The notes beneath the pieces are model-generated. The model saw only the letters and a program-made list of their open reading frames with translations, made no database searches and was not told where the DNA came from. A stretch of 64,000 nt of DNA from Desulfobacteraceae bacterium (GTDB lineage Bacteria > Desulfobacterota > Desulfobacteria > Desulfobacterales > Desulfosalsimonadaceae), in the NCBI GenBank assembly GCA_014237465.1, contig JABZFM010000022.1:1-64000 (forward strand), written 5' to 3'. This document shows, piece by piece, positions 44,136 to 52,771 of this stretch (position 1 is its first letter; every line of letters starts with the position of its first letter). The translations under genes and the position numbers were made by a program.

Positions 44136-45188
44136 GTGAAACAGATTCTTAAAATTGTGGTGGTGCTGACAACTTTGGTTTTAGTCGCTTGCGCGCATAT
44201 AGGTCCCAAAACCATACCGGATGACCGCTTCAGTTATGGAACAGCGGTGGCAGAATCATGGAAGCAGCAAATGCTTCTTAATATTGTCAAGCTGCGTTAT
44301 ATGGATCTTGCGATTTTTATGGAGGTTGCTCAAATCGTCAGCGGATACACGCTCGAAACCGGTGTGAATATCGGTGGTAATTTTTCTGTCTCTGGAGGCG
44401 AAGATAATTTATCACTTGGCGGCCAGGGTCGGTTCACAGACCGCCCCACTATTACGTATATGCCCCTGACCGGCGACAAGTTTCTCCGGGGCCTGTTGAC
44501 ACCGATTCCGCCCCGGTCGGTTTTTTTCCTGCTGCAGTCGGGGTATGCGGCTGACTTTATCCTCGGGCTCACCCTGGAATCCTTTAACGGGCTGAGCAAT
44601 CGGTCTACAGCTGCCGGACATTTGCGGGAAGCTGATCCCGACTTCTTCAGGGTTTTGGAACTTATTCGCGATATTCAGGCGTCAGGCGCCGTCGGGGTGA
44701 GGGTAGAACATGAAAAGGACGAACCGGAAACCACGGTGCTGTTCTTCCGGCGTGAAAATATTCCGGTCGAAGTGCAGCGGAAAATTGCCGAGGCAAAGCA
44801 ATTATTGGGGTTGTCGCCGGGCCAGCAGCGCTACAAGCTGGTTTCTTCACCGATTCGCGGCAGTGAAGGAGAATTGAGCGTCAACTCCCGTTCAATCATT
44901 CAAATTCTGGCTGCTTTCGCGTCTTATGTTGACGTGCCGGAGGAGCATGTGCAGGAAGGACGCGCGGTCCCAAGCCTGGAAACGGGAGACAGCCCGGTGA
45001 AGGTATATAGCGGCAAAAACAAACCCGTTGATGCATTTGGCGCCGTGCAGTATCGCGGCTACTGGTTCTGGATCGATGACTGTGACTGGCGTTCAAAGCG
45101 GGCGATTTCCGTAATTATGTTTTTCTTTACGCTGGCGGAGACCGGCAGCGATAATCGTTTGCCGGTGTTAACGATTCCTGCCGGATGA
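44136..45188 (+). CDS. Lipoprotein of unknown function
   Basis: A 350-residue lipoprotein. From GTG 44136 (GGAGG five bases upstream) the signal reads MKQILKIVVVLTTLVLVAC with a good lipobox. The ATG twelve bases earlier would add residues before the n-region. The mature part is mixed alpha/beta with WKQQMLLNIVKLRYMDLAIF near the start and YRGYWFWIDDCDWRSKRAIS near the end. The middle has a Gly-rich beta stretch. I do not recognise a characterised family. A DUF502 gene follows 45 bases downstream. Confidence 0.65.
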   Translation: MKQILKIVVVLTTLVLVACAHIGPKTIPDDRFSYGTAVAESWKQQMLLNIVKLRYMDLAIFMEVAQIVSGYTLETGVNIGGNFSVSGGEDNLSLGGQGRFTDRPTITYMPLTGDKFLRGLLTPIPPRSVFFLLQSGYAADFILGLTLESFNGLSNRSTAAGHLREADPDFFRVLELIRDIQASGAVGVRVEHEKDEPETTVLFFRRENIPVEVQRKIAEAKQLLGLSPGQQRYKLVSSPIRGSEGELSVNSRSIIQILAAFASYVDVPEEHVQEGRAVPSLETGDSPVKVYSGKNKPVDAFGAVQYRGYWFWIDDCDWRSKRAISVIMFFFTLAETGSDNRLPVLTIPAG

Positions 45189-45233
45189 TAAGGAAAAAAA
45201 TCAAGGCTGATAATCATATAAAGGAAATATCTT

Positions 45234-45806
45234 ATGCAATTCATCAAAACCACAATCATCGGCGGCCTCTTCTTTATGCTCCCTGTCGTTGTCGTTGTGG
45301 TCGTTGTCGGCAAGGCTTTAAAAATCATGTTGTTGGTGGGTAAACCTCTGGGCACATTGATTCCGACAGAATCCATCGGGGGAATTGCCACGGCCAATGT
45401 GGTGGCTTTGCTGGCGGTTGCTCTCTGTTGTTTTATCGCCGGTGTCATTGCAAAAAGTGCATTGGCAAAGAAAGCGTACCTTTCTCTTGATACAGCGTTG
45501 CTTGCCATACCGGGATATGCCATTATCAAGGGATTCACTGAGAGCATGAACAACAGCGAAGAAGTTGCCCAGGGATTTCTGCCTGTTCTTGTCCGGTTCG
45601 ACGACAGCGCACAAATCGGTTTTGAAGTTGAGCGCTCAGAAGCGGGGAACGTGGCTGTATATCTGCCTGGAGCCCCGAGCCCCTGGTCGGGGTCGGTTGC
45701 TTATTTTAAAGAGGACCGTGTGAAACGGCTTGATATAAGCGTTGCACAGGCAATCGGAATTTTCAGGAAGCTCGGACGTGGCTCTGTCCAAAGTATCGCG
45801 AGTTAA
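45234..45806 (+). CDS. DUF502 family membrane protein
   Basis: A 190-residue inner-membrane protein of the DUF502 family, of unknown function. Two membrane segments (GLFFMLPVVVVVVVVGKAL and NVVALLAVALCCFIAGVIA) are followed by the conserved LPGAPSPWSGSVAYFKEDRV signature. It lies between a lipoprotein gene and an LpxL-like acyltransferase gene on the same strand with short gaps, consistent with an envelope operon. Confidence 0.82.
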   Translation: MQFIKTTIIGGLFFMLPVVVVVVVVGKALKIMLLVGKPLGTLIPTESIGGIATANVVALLAVALCCFIAGVIAKSALAKKAYLSLDTALLAIPGYAIIKGFTESMNNSEEVAQGFLPVLVRFDDSAQIGFEVERSEAGNVAVYLPGAPSPWSGSVAYFKEDRVKRLDISVAQAIGIFRKLGRGSVQSIAS

Positions 45807-45845
45807 TTTGAATGAAAGACTTAAAAAAAGGTGAAACATAAAAAA

Positions 45846-46742
45846 ATGAAAGAGACTGTTATTGGAACCATAGCCTACAGGTCAATCAAAACGCTATTCG
45901 ATATTTTGGCATTGATACCACCTGAAGTAGGTGAAAAGATCTCTTTAGTCCTCTCGAAAATTTGGTTTGCCCTGGATAAGAGGCGCAGAAATATTGCAAT
46001 TGATAATATCGCACATGCGTTTGGCGACCAAATGACCTCTTATGAGATTAAACGCATGGCAAGAAAAACCTTTTTTTACACGGTAAACATGATTTTTGAA
46101 ACACCCAGGGCGTATACCTGGAAACCCGGTGATCTTTCAAAACATTACACTGTAAGAGGGCTTTATCATTTATTGGCTGCGCAGATGAGAGGTAAGGGCG
46201 TTTTGTTGTTTTCCGGGCATATAGGCAACTGGGAGATATCTGTTCAGCTCAACAATATTTCCGGCCTGAAAGTCAACGGCATTTACAGAAAGCTTGATTT
46301 TCTACCTTTTGAGAGGTATTTTCATGAAAAAAGGGAGTCAACGGGAAGCCGGCTCTACCCCCTGAAAGGGGCGGCGAAGGCGATTTTTCGTGAGCTCCGT
46401 TTGGGGAACTGTATGGCGCTGCTCATAGACCAGAATGCCAAAAGGCACCAGGGCGTTTTTGTTGATTTTTTTGGAAGAAAGGCTTGTGCCAACAAGGGTC
46501 CTGCCCAGTTGGCCCTTGCAACGGGTGTGCCTGTGATTCCATACTTTTTTGTCCGTGAAAACGGCAAATATCACTTCGAGGTGTTGCCTGAGATTCCCAT
46601 TGTTAAAACAGGTGATATGGAAAAGGATATTCTTGTAAACACCCAGAATTTTAACAGGGTTATTGAAGATATTATACGGCGATATCCAGATCAGTGGCTC
46701 TGGATTTATAACCGATGGAAAACCCAACCCCTGGTGGATTAA
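45846..46742 (+). CDS. Lauroyl/myristoyl-type acyltransferase (LpxL/HtrB family)
   Basis: A 298-residue lysophospholipid acyltransferase of the LpxL/HtrB family, which adds secondary acyl chains to lipid A at the inner membrane. The catalytic H-x4-E motif is in LLFSGHIGNWEIS. Family blocks GIYRKLDFLPFERYF, ALLIDQNAK and GVFVDFFGRKACANKGPAQL follow in order. A hydrophobic N-terminal helix provides membrane association. I prefer ATG 45846, but a GTG at 45831 is also possible. The gene follows DUF502 closely and probably shares its transcript. Confidence 0.83.
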   Translation: MKETVIGTIAYRSIKTLFDILALIPPEVGEKISLVLSKIWFALDKRRRNIAIDNIAHAFGDQMTSYEIKRMARKTFFYTVNMIFETPRAYTWKPGDLSKHYTVRGLYHLLAAQMRGKGVLLFSGHIGNWEISVQLNNISGLKVNGIYRKLDFLPFERYFHEKRESTGSRLYPLKGAAKAIFRELRLGNCMALLIDQNAKRHQGVFVDFFGRKACANKGPAQLALATGVPVIPYFFVRENGKYHFEVLPEIPIVKTGDMEKDILVNTQNFNRVIEDIIRRYPDQWLWIYNRWKTQPLVD

Positions 46743-47088
46743 GAACAACACCCTCCAGAAAAAATGAACCGCCCCAGATTAAAGCTGGTGCAAACAGTGA
46801 GTTTAAGTTTAAAGCTTCCCGCCCAAAGCCTGTACCTTTTCTATCAAGTCCGCATCATTTTTTGCGGTTTTCCGGTCGATTTCAGCGCCGTATTGATGAA
46901 GGAGTTCGATGCTTCCGGCGCTGCCGTCGCTTTTGACGGAGACCTTTTTAACCGAAGTCTGTTTTAAGGACAGCAGGTTGAAATCCGTAAAATAAAATGA
47001 TTTTTGTTAGCATCTTCTAACAGGGAATCTTTTTGATTAATCATAATCTAAGGCTAGGATTACGATTATGATTGAGATCTTCCAGGCC
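46743..47088 (-). other. Intergenic region with possible gene remnant
   Basis: The minus strand has an uninterrupted frame without a start codon, over about 46800-46995. It reads DFNLLSLKQTSVKKVSVKSD and then IELLHQYGAEIDRKTAKNDA before a stop. It looks like the end of a lost small gene but matches no family I recognise. The rest is AT-rich, with ATCATAATCTAAGGCTAGGATTACGATTATGAT forming a small inverted repeat around 47038-47070. Confidence 0.25.
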
Positions 47089-48336
47089 TTAAGTTTGATA
47101 TAGAAATCCCCGGTCCATGGGGTAGGTCGTTGTATTCCCCTTTGAAAAAGTGATTTGATAGAGCCGCAATATAGCATTATCGGTTCTGAAACATTCCGCG
47201 CAGAAATTTAGATATGCTTTCCAGGTTCTGCAGAACCGTTCATTGAACTGATCGCAGTTGCAGCGATGGAGGGCTTCCCAGTTTTGTTCAAAATTTTTCG
47301 CCCAGGCATCCAGAGTCAGTGAATAATGGCGGCGGAGATTTTCAATGTCTAAAATTTCAAGGCCGTATTCCGCCATGATGTCGATGGTTTCACTGAGTCC
47401 CGGTAAATACCCCCCGGGAAATATATGTTTACGGATAAAAAATTCCGTGTCCATGGGCCGGTCATGGGCAATAAAGTGCAGCAGGCCAATCCCGCCCTCT
47501 TTCAGGCACCCGGCCATGGATCGGATCCAGTCTCGGAGCTGTCCTTTCCCGGCATGTTCAAAGACTCCGAGGGACGCATATTTGTCAAAGGTCCCCGTCA
47601 CCTGACGAAAATCCTTTTCCTGGATGGAAATTTTATCTTCAAGTCCTTTTTCACGGGCTTTTTTCGCCAGCCATTGGTTCTGGTCAATGGTGGGGCTCAC
47701 GTTTGTTCCAATCACACCGTATTTTTCGCAGGCATGAAATAAAAGGGCCCCCCAGCCGCCGCCCACGTCTATGAGTTTTTCACCAGGCTGTAACATCAGT
47801 TTCCGGCACACATGGTCCAGCTTGTTTTTTTGCGCGTCTGCAAGTGACCGGGTGCCTTTTTTCCAGTATGCACAGGTATAGGTCATGGAAGGATCCAGGT
47901 ATTGCCAGAATATTTCATTTCCCCGATTATAATGATGGAGCGCGTTTTTGACCGCCCGGGATATTTTTCTGTTTCCGAAGCGCAGTTCATGCCAGAAATT
48001 CCGAAACCGGATGATCAGGTGCGGAATATGGGGCTGCCGTATTTTTTCAGACAGGGACGGTCCAGCTTCGGCATTTGCCTTAATCAAAAGTTTCAGGTCG
48101 CCTTCAATATCCACTGCCTGGCTGATATAGGATTCAAGCAGCCCCCATCCGTGATTGATGATGGAATTGAGCTGGGACCATCTGGATTTATAATGAATTT
48201 TCAGTTCCGGCGGATCGGATGAGTTGCGGTAAGTTGAGCCGTCAAAAAAAATAACCTCGATTGGAATCGAAGACCTGCCGATGGATGCGGCATAGATCCT
48301 TCGGAGTAACCAGGACATGGTTAGTTCCATTCTCAT
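47089..48336 (-). CDS. cfa: Cyclopropane-fatty-acyl-phospholipid synthase
   Basis: A 415-residue SAM-dependent methyltransferase of the CFA synthase family, which adds a methylene bridge to unsaturated acyl chains of membrane lipids. The SAM-binding block is LIDVGGGWGALLFHACEKYG. Family signatures SLGVFEHAGKGQL, FIRKHIFPGGYLPGLSE and LRRHYSLTLDAWAKNFE follow. The N-terminal ~130-residue lipid-binding domain is present. The longer open frame adds 30 residues that do not fit the family, so 48336 is preferred, though the ribosome-binding site is weak. It may also be one of the broader CFA-like methylases. Confidence 0.85.
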   Translation of the reverse strand: MRMELTMSWLLRRIYAASIGRSSIPIEVIFFDGSTYRNSSDPPELKIHYKSRWSQLNSIINHGWGLLESYISQAVDIEGDLKLLIKANAEAGPSLSEKIRQPHIPHLIIRFRNFWHELRFGNRKISRAVKNALHHYNRGNEIFWQYLDPSMTYTCAYWKKGTRSLADAQKNKLDHVCRKLMLQPGEKLIDVGGGWGALLFHACEKYGVIGTNVSPTIDQNQWLAKKAREKGLEDKISIQEKDFRQVTGTFDKYASLGVFEHAGKGQLRDWIRSMAGCLKEGGIGLLHFIAHDRPMDTEFFIRKHIFPGGYLPGLSETIDIMAEYGLEILDIENLRRHYSLTLDAWAKNFEQNWEALHRCNCDQFNERFCRTWKAYLNFCAECFRTDNAILRLYQITFSKGNTTTYPMDRGFLYQT

Positions 48337-48586
48337 AAAGTTTTTATGAGTTAAGGTTGATAAAGAATCAATATTTAAATAAATATCGCAATATTTGAGA
48401 ACTGTCAAGGCGTATGGCCTTCTCAAATCCGGTATTAAGAGCCCGGGCAGATCACCGGAATGAAAAGATAGATCGCCTTTTGAAGGTTTGTTCTATTATA
48501 TAACATACCACCATCCTTGACATATGATCTGATTGGTGGCATAAATAGACGTCAAAAATGCGAATCCTTATCTGTAGAATTTACTT

Positions 48587-49495
48587 ATGGGCCCTCTAAA
48601 ACTGTTTTATCCGATAAAAACGCTTGACGGTAAGCTGCTCTTACCTGCCGGGAGTGAGCTGAGTGATGAATCTCTCAAGGATTTACTGGCGTCACACCAC
48701 CCGGTCAGCCTGAAAACGTATCCCCTGATGGATCATGCTTCGGTCATGAAAGACCTTTTTGATATTCTTAACAGCGTGCCCTATAATATTATTTTTGCAG
48801 ATTCCGATTGCCTTTCTGAAATTATTGATGTGATGAAAAGTATCCGGTTTGGTGCCCCTGTTCTGGATGTCCTTGATTTTTTCAAGCACCATGATTCTTC
48901 TACCTACCGGCATATGCTGACGATTTTTGCCTTGACGATATTGATTGCCAGGGACCTGGTGCCGAACTATCGAAAACGGGTGTCAGAGATCGCATACGGA
49001 CCGACCCATGACTTTGGCAAGATATGTGTGCCGCTGGATATTTTAAAAAAGGAACATCCCCTCACACGGGATGAACTCAATTACCTGAAGCATCATGCAG
49101 TGGCCGGTTATGTTTTGCTGAGCTACTATTTCAGGGATCGCCGGAGTATTGCGGCAAAAGTAGCCAGGGATCATCACGAGAGAATGAACGGCCAGGGCTA
49201 TCCCCGGGGGATAAATCAGCAGGATCTGATGATAGAGATCGTTGCGGTGTGTGACGTGTATGATGCGCTTATCTCAGCAAGACCTTACCGGCCGGTCTCT
49301 TATAATAACCGCACAGCTCTGGATGTTTTGACTTCAATGGCGGAGAAAGGGGAAGTCGGATGGCGGGTTGTTAAATCTCTGATTGCTCATAACCGAAGTT
49401 CAAAACCGCAACCCCCTGATACGGTTACGTCACGGGAAAAAAGAGGGACGCCGCCCCCGGATAACTTATACGGGAAGTTGTCTGACACTGATTAG
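48587..49495 (+). CDS. HD-GYP domain phosphodiesterase-like protein
   Basis: A 302-residue protein with an HD-GYP domain at about residues 100-265, the family that degrades cyclic di-GMP. Metal-binding motifs are present: YGPTHDFGKICVP (HD), HHERMNGQGYP (HHE..GYP) and CDVYDALISARPYRP. The first ~90 residues are a small N-terminal region with PIKTLDGKLLLPAGSELSDE, a pattern common before HD-GYP domains. No membrane segment or receiver domain is visible. The C-terminal ~30 residues are polar and probably disordered. Confidence 0.82.
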   Translation: MGPLKLFYPIKTLDGKLLLPAGSELSDESLKDLLASHHPVSLKTYPLMDHASVMKDLFDILNSVPYNIIFADSDCLSEIIDVMKSIRFGAPVLDVLDFFKHHDSSTYRHMLTIFALTILIARDLVPNYRKRVSEIAYGPTHDFGKICVPLDILKKEHPLTRDELNYLKHHAVAGYVLLSYYFRDRRSIAAKVARDHHERMNGQGYPRGINQQDLMIEIVAVCDVYDALISARPYRPVSYNNRTALDVLTSMAEKGEVGWRVVKSLIAHNRSSKPQPPDTVTSREKRGTPPPDNLYGKLSDTD

Positions 49496-49532
49496 CCGGA
49501 TAATCACATCTTCATTCAACGGAGGAAAGATC

Positions 49533-49804
49533 ATGACGGGAAAAAGGATTTTCTTGAAAATCAGAAAGCCCTGTTTAAGGATTGGAGCCGGCAGATAGAC
49601 GAGTTAAAGCTCAAGGCCAAAAAAGCCCAGGTGGATGCCAGTGTGAAGTTTGGGATACAGCGATATAGTATGTTATGGAAGCGAGATATCGACTCCGAAC
49701 ATAGACTCGCCGGCTGGCCAGGGAATCCGTCAAATTTTTATGTAAGTGCACCTGTCCCCCCACCCGGACTTGCGGCGTTTGCCGGTGGAATATTTTGGCA
49801 TTAG
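49533..49804 (+). pseudogene. Frameshifted small coiled-coil protein
   Basis: A good GGAGG and ATG at 49533 begin MTGK, but the frame then closes early. One base out of frame, the downstream sequence reads DFLENQKALFKDWSRQIDEL and KLKAKKAQVDASVKFG. That is the opening of a family of short coiled-coil proteins common in anaerobes. A lost A in the AAAAAG run at 49541-49546 would explain the shift. After SVKFG the sequence no longer follows that pattern, so the gene is also truncated at its end. Confidence 0.5.
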
Positions 49805-49816
49805 CGCCGGCGTCTT

Positions 49817-50029
49817 TTATTGCTGTTTTTTTATGAGGGCTGAAAGCTCTCCGGCAGTGACGTTATAAAATTTTTCAAGCCGTTCGATCTGGCCCTCTGT
49901 GGGAATTCGAATCCCTTTTTCAAGCTCGCTGTATCGTGAATGGGGAATTGCAACAGCATGACCGACTTCTTTGGTGCTCAGGTTCTTTTCGGTTCTCAGA
50001 CTCAAAATCTTTTCACCAAATTTATTCAT
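49817..50029 (-). CDS. Small XRE-type helix-turn-helix regulator
   Basis: A 70-residue Cro/CI-type HTH protein: KNLSTKEVGHAVAIPHSRYS holds the HTH, and ELEKGIRIPTEGQIERLEKF completes the domain. The start at 50029 has AGGAG eight bases upstream and is preferred over an ATG seven codons earlier. It overlaps the end of a 5'-truncated partner frame, an arrangement seen in toxin-antitoxin-like pairs. Confidence 0.75.
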   Translation of the reverse strand: MNKFGEKILSLRTEKNLSTKEVGHAVAIPHSRYSELEKGIRIPTEGQIERLEKFYNVTAGELSALIKKQQ

Positions 50030-50240
50030 CACAGCTTCTCCTCGCATCATCTAAACAGTCATTGGATTTGATGGCGGCATCGATATAAGGCCAAATGATT
50101 TTTTCGACGCCTGTTATTTTAAACGGTAATTCTGATATGGCAAGCTCTTTTTGTATTGCCGGAGCCCAGTCATAATTTATTTTTGGATGATTGAAATCAG
50201 GTGATATGGGTTTGTTTATTGCCGTTGACGCCGGGTTTTG
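50022..50240 (-). pseudogene. 5'-truncated partner frame of the XRE gene
   Basis: Open frame with no start codon after an in-frame TAG at 50241-50243. It reads FNHPKINYDWAPAIQKELAI and ELPFKITGVEKIIWPYIDAA, ending CDDARRSCDE-like at TAA 50022-50024. It overlaps the XRE start by eight bases, so it was once translationally coupled. It looks like the C-terminus of a lost protein, possibly the toxin half of a pair; the family is not recognised. Confidence 0.4.
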
Positions 50241-50346
50241 CTAATGTCTGTTATTATTGTGAGGCTGCGGCAAATGAAATGTCCATCAAGTTATTAATAA
50301 CCAGCCTGCAAATCAAAAATATCAAAACGAGAAATAGCTTATAAAA

Positions 50347-51246
50347 ATGAGAATTAAAGAATTTTTTAAGATCGATTTTATCGGAATTGGTGCTGCCAAA
50401 GCCGGTACTACGTGGCTGGCGGACAATCTGCGGAATCATCCGCAGATATTCATTCCGGAAAAAAAAGAATTAATTTATTTTAATAAAACAATGCAATTTG
50501 GTCGTGATATTCATAATTACCGATATGAAAAACCTGTCAGCTGGTATCATGCTTTTTTTGAAAATGCCCAACCCGATCAAATCAAAGGTGAAATTTCTCC
50601 TCATTATTTTACATCATCGGAAGCGGTAAAAAAAATATATCAGTATAATCCGGATATAAAGCTGCTTGTCACGTTGCGAAATCCTGTAGAAGTCGCTTTT
50701 TCAAGCTATTTTTTTGGTATCCAAATCGGAGAAATAAAACCGGTTCCATTTGAGATCGCGATAAAAAAATATGATAGAATTTTAAACTCAGGATTTTATT
50801 TTAAATTTTTAAAAAGATATTTTGAGCGGTTTCCGTCAAAGAACATTAAAATACTGTTGTTTGACGTTGTGAAGGAAAAACCGGAGGTGCTGTATAAAGA
50901 TGTTCTGGATTTTTTAGGTCTCAACGAATATTACCCTGATTCGCTCAGGACATCGTCGAACAAAACAAAACAAAATAAGAATCAATTTCTCAATTACTTT
51001 ATTACCTTTTCCAGAAACTTTATTCACAAACACAACCTGCATTTTCTGATACCAATGTTAAGATACAGCGGCATCTCGCCTGTGGCTGAATATATCCGGG
51101 ATCATTTAAATGTTGTTTCAAAAGGTAAAGGTGCCCGCCAGTCCCTTGATGATGATTCAGTCAGAATGCTGCAGGATTATTATTTACAGGATATTAATCA
51201 GCTGGAAAAACTCATTGATATGGACTTATCTCATTGGAAAGCATGA
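50347..51246 (+). CDS. PAPS-dependent sulfotransferase
   Basis: A 299-residue sulfotransferase-family protein, transferring sulfate from PAPS to a carbohydrate or other hydroxyl. The 5'-phosphosulfate loop is IGAAKAGTTWLADNLRNHPQ and the 3'-phosphate motif is LVTLRNPVEVAFSSYFFGIQ. The C-terminal part is helical and basic. The region is AT-rich compared with neighbouring enzyme genes, with many AAA/ATT codons. The downstream gene is convergent and encodes a sulfatase-superfamily protein. The substrate is unknown. Confidence 0.82.
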   Translation: MRIKEFFKIDFIGIGAAKAGTTWLADNLRNHPQIFIPEKKELIYFNKTMQFGRDIHNYRYEKPVSWYHAFFENAQPDQIKGEISPHYFTSSEAVKKIYQYNPDIKLLVTLRNPVEVAFSSYFFGIQIGEIKPVPFEIAIKKYDRILNSGFYFKFLKRYFERFPSKNIKILLFDVVKEKPEVLYKDVLDFLGLNEYYPDSLRTSSNKTKQNKNQFLNYFITFSRNFIHKHNLHFLIPMLRYSGISPVAEYIRDHLNVVSKGKGARQSLDDDSVRMLQDYYLQDINQLEKLIDMDLSHWKA

Positions 51247-51259
51247 TGATGGTTTATTG

Positions 51260-52519
51260 TCAGTCCCATGAAATCGGTAAATCCGGATAATGTTTCCAGC
51301 CATTTTCCGGGTTAATGGAAACATGTGCAAGTCTCCCTTTTAGGAAATGTGTGCCGAAATCGCATTTTAGCCCCAATCTATTATACCTGTGCAGTCCGGC
51401 AAACATGTGCAAGTCCCTGTTAAAATCCCATTGACCGGAAAAAATCGGTACACCATGGGGTGTCTTTATATTCCAGCTCAACAGGTGGGATATTGTTGCA
51501 GGAACATCCGCAAGCTGGGTCAGTTTGTCTGAGACCTCAAACGCCTTGTCTTCACCCGAACCAGGCGGTTTAATTAATAATAGCGCATGGGAACGGTGTA
51601 AAAACCGAAATGGCGTATAATTGATTTTATTTTTTAGGATTTCAAATATTGATTTGGGGATATCCGCCGTGTACGGGTAATCAAACTCTACGTCGCTCCA
51701 TCCGTGGTCGGCGTGAAAAACAATCAGAGAATTTTTAAACCTGTCTATCCGTTTTAACTCATTAATCAATAATATCATCAGGTTCATTGAACAATACACC
51801 TGTTCCATATAACTGCTGTCTGAAGCGGTGAAGGATCGTGTCCAGTTGAACGGTGAATGGGGCAGCATAATATGCGCAAAGTTGTATTGGCCTGATGCAG
51901 GCACATCTTGTTCATTGTTAATAAACTCCAGCATTAATGGAAGAGAAAGAACAAAGTCAGATAAGAAAAATCTGTCCATCGGAAAAGACGGATAGCCATT
52001 ATTATTTTTTAACCAGATATTAAAGGGTTTGATGAACTTTGAAAGAGCCAGTCGTGTTCCCTTTCCAATGCGTTCTGTGAGTTGATATTTTACAATATGG
52101 TCGTACCGCTTGAGGGCTTTAGATGTGTGGGATGTTGCCGGTTTATAATGGTTCAGCTGGTCAATATTAAGTTTCAGTAAAGAGGTATTGTTAAATATGA
52201 AATTTCTGTTGTCCGTATATTGATTCAGTTCATACCCGTGTTTTTTCAGTTGTGAAAATATTCCCGGGTTATCCTGAATATCTATCCAGTGTTTAAAAGG
52301 GCCTTTTTCATAAAAACTGCCGGATCGTGAACTCGGAAAAGAAGCAAACGTGTCATCATAGTTTGCCCTGTTTTTTTCAAAAAACGTAAACCCGTTAAAG
52401 GCATTTATCGCATTTAAGGTTTTTAAGGCATTCAAAAATACGAGGCTGTGGAATCCGTCAAAAAGTATATGATAAATATTTGGTTTAATCTGATTTTCTT
52501 CTGTTGAATTATTTTGCAT
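51260..52519 (-). CDS. Sulfatase / alkaline-phosphatase superfamily protein
   Basis: A 419-residue protein of the sulfatase-like hydrolase superfamily. The N-terminal metal site is NIYHILFDGFHSL and the second metal site is IVFHADHGWSDVEF. The nucleophile region should lie around DDTFASFPSSRSGSF, but no classic C/S-x-P-x-R sulfatase signature is obvious. The enzyme may therefore act as a phosphotransferase rather than a sulfatase. It has no signal peptide or membrane anchor. It is convergent with the sulfotransferase gene with a 13-base gap. Confidence 0.7.
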   Translation of the reverse strand: MQNNSTEENQIKPNIYHILFDGFHSLVFLNALKTLNAINAFNGFTFFEKNRANYDDTFASFPSSRSGSFYEKGPFKHWIDIQDNPGIFSQLKKHGYELNQYTDNRNFIFNNTSLLKLNIDQLNHYKPATSHTSKALKRYDHIVKYQLTERIGKGTRLALSKFIKPFNIWLKNNNGYPSFPMDRFFLSDFVLSLPLMLEFINNEQDVPASGQYNFAHIMLPHSPFNWTRSFTASDSSYMEQVYCSMNLMILLINELKRIDRFKNSLIVFHADHGWSDVEFDYPYTADIPKSIFEILKNKINYTPFRFLHRSHALLLIKPPGSGEDKAFEVSDKLTQLADVPATISHLLSWNIKTPHGVPIFSGQWDFNRDLHMFAGLHRYNRLGLKCDFGTHFLKGRLAHVSINPENGWKHYPDLPISWD

Positions 52520-52771
52520 TCTATGAAATTAGTTGTTGCTGCTCGTTCAAGGTATTTTGAAGGTAGATCAGTGTAACATACGTTAAAATATAACAATTTG
52601 TTTTTTTGATAAATATATGGCAAAAAATGAACTGTAAGTCAAGCCGGTCAAGTTGATGGAGTTTTATTGTCCGTGGTTTAATGATAGTTTGAATATTGTT
52701 CATCGAGAATTGGATGTATGCCTGGCTCAATTTTGCTCTGATATTTTTTCGAGAAGGCAAGGAACAGGATA

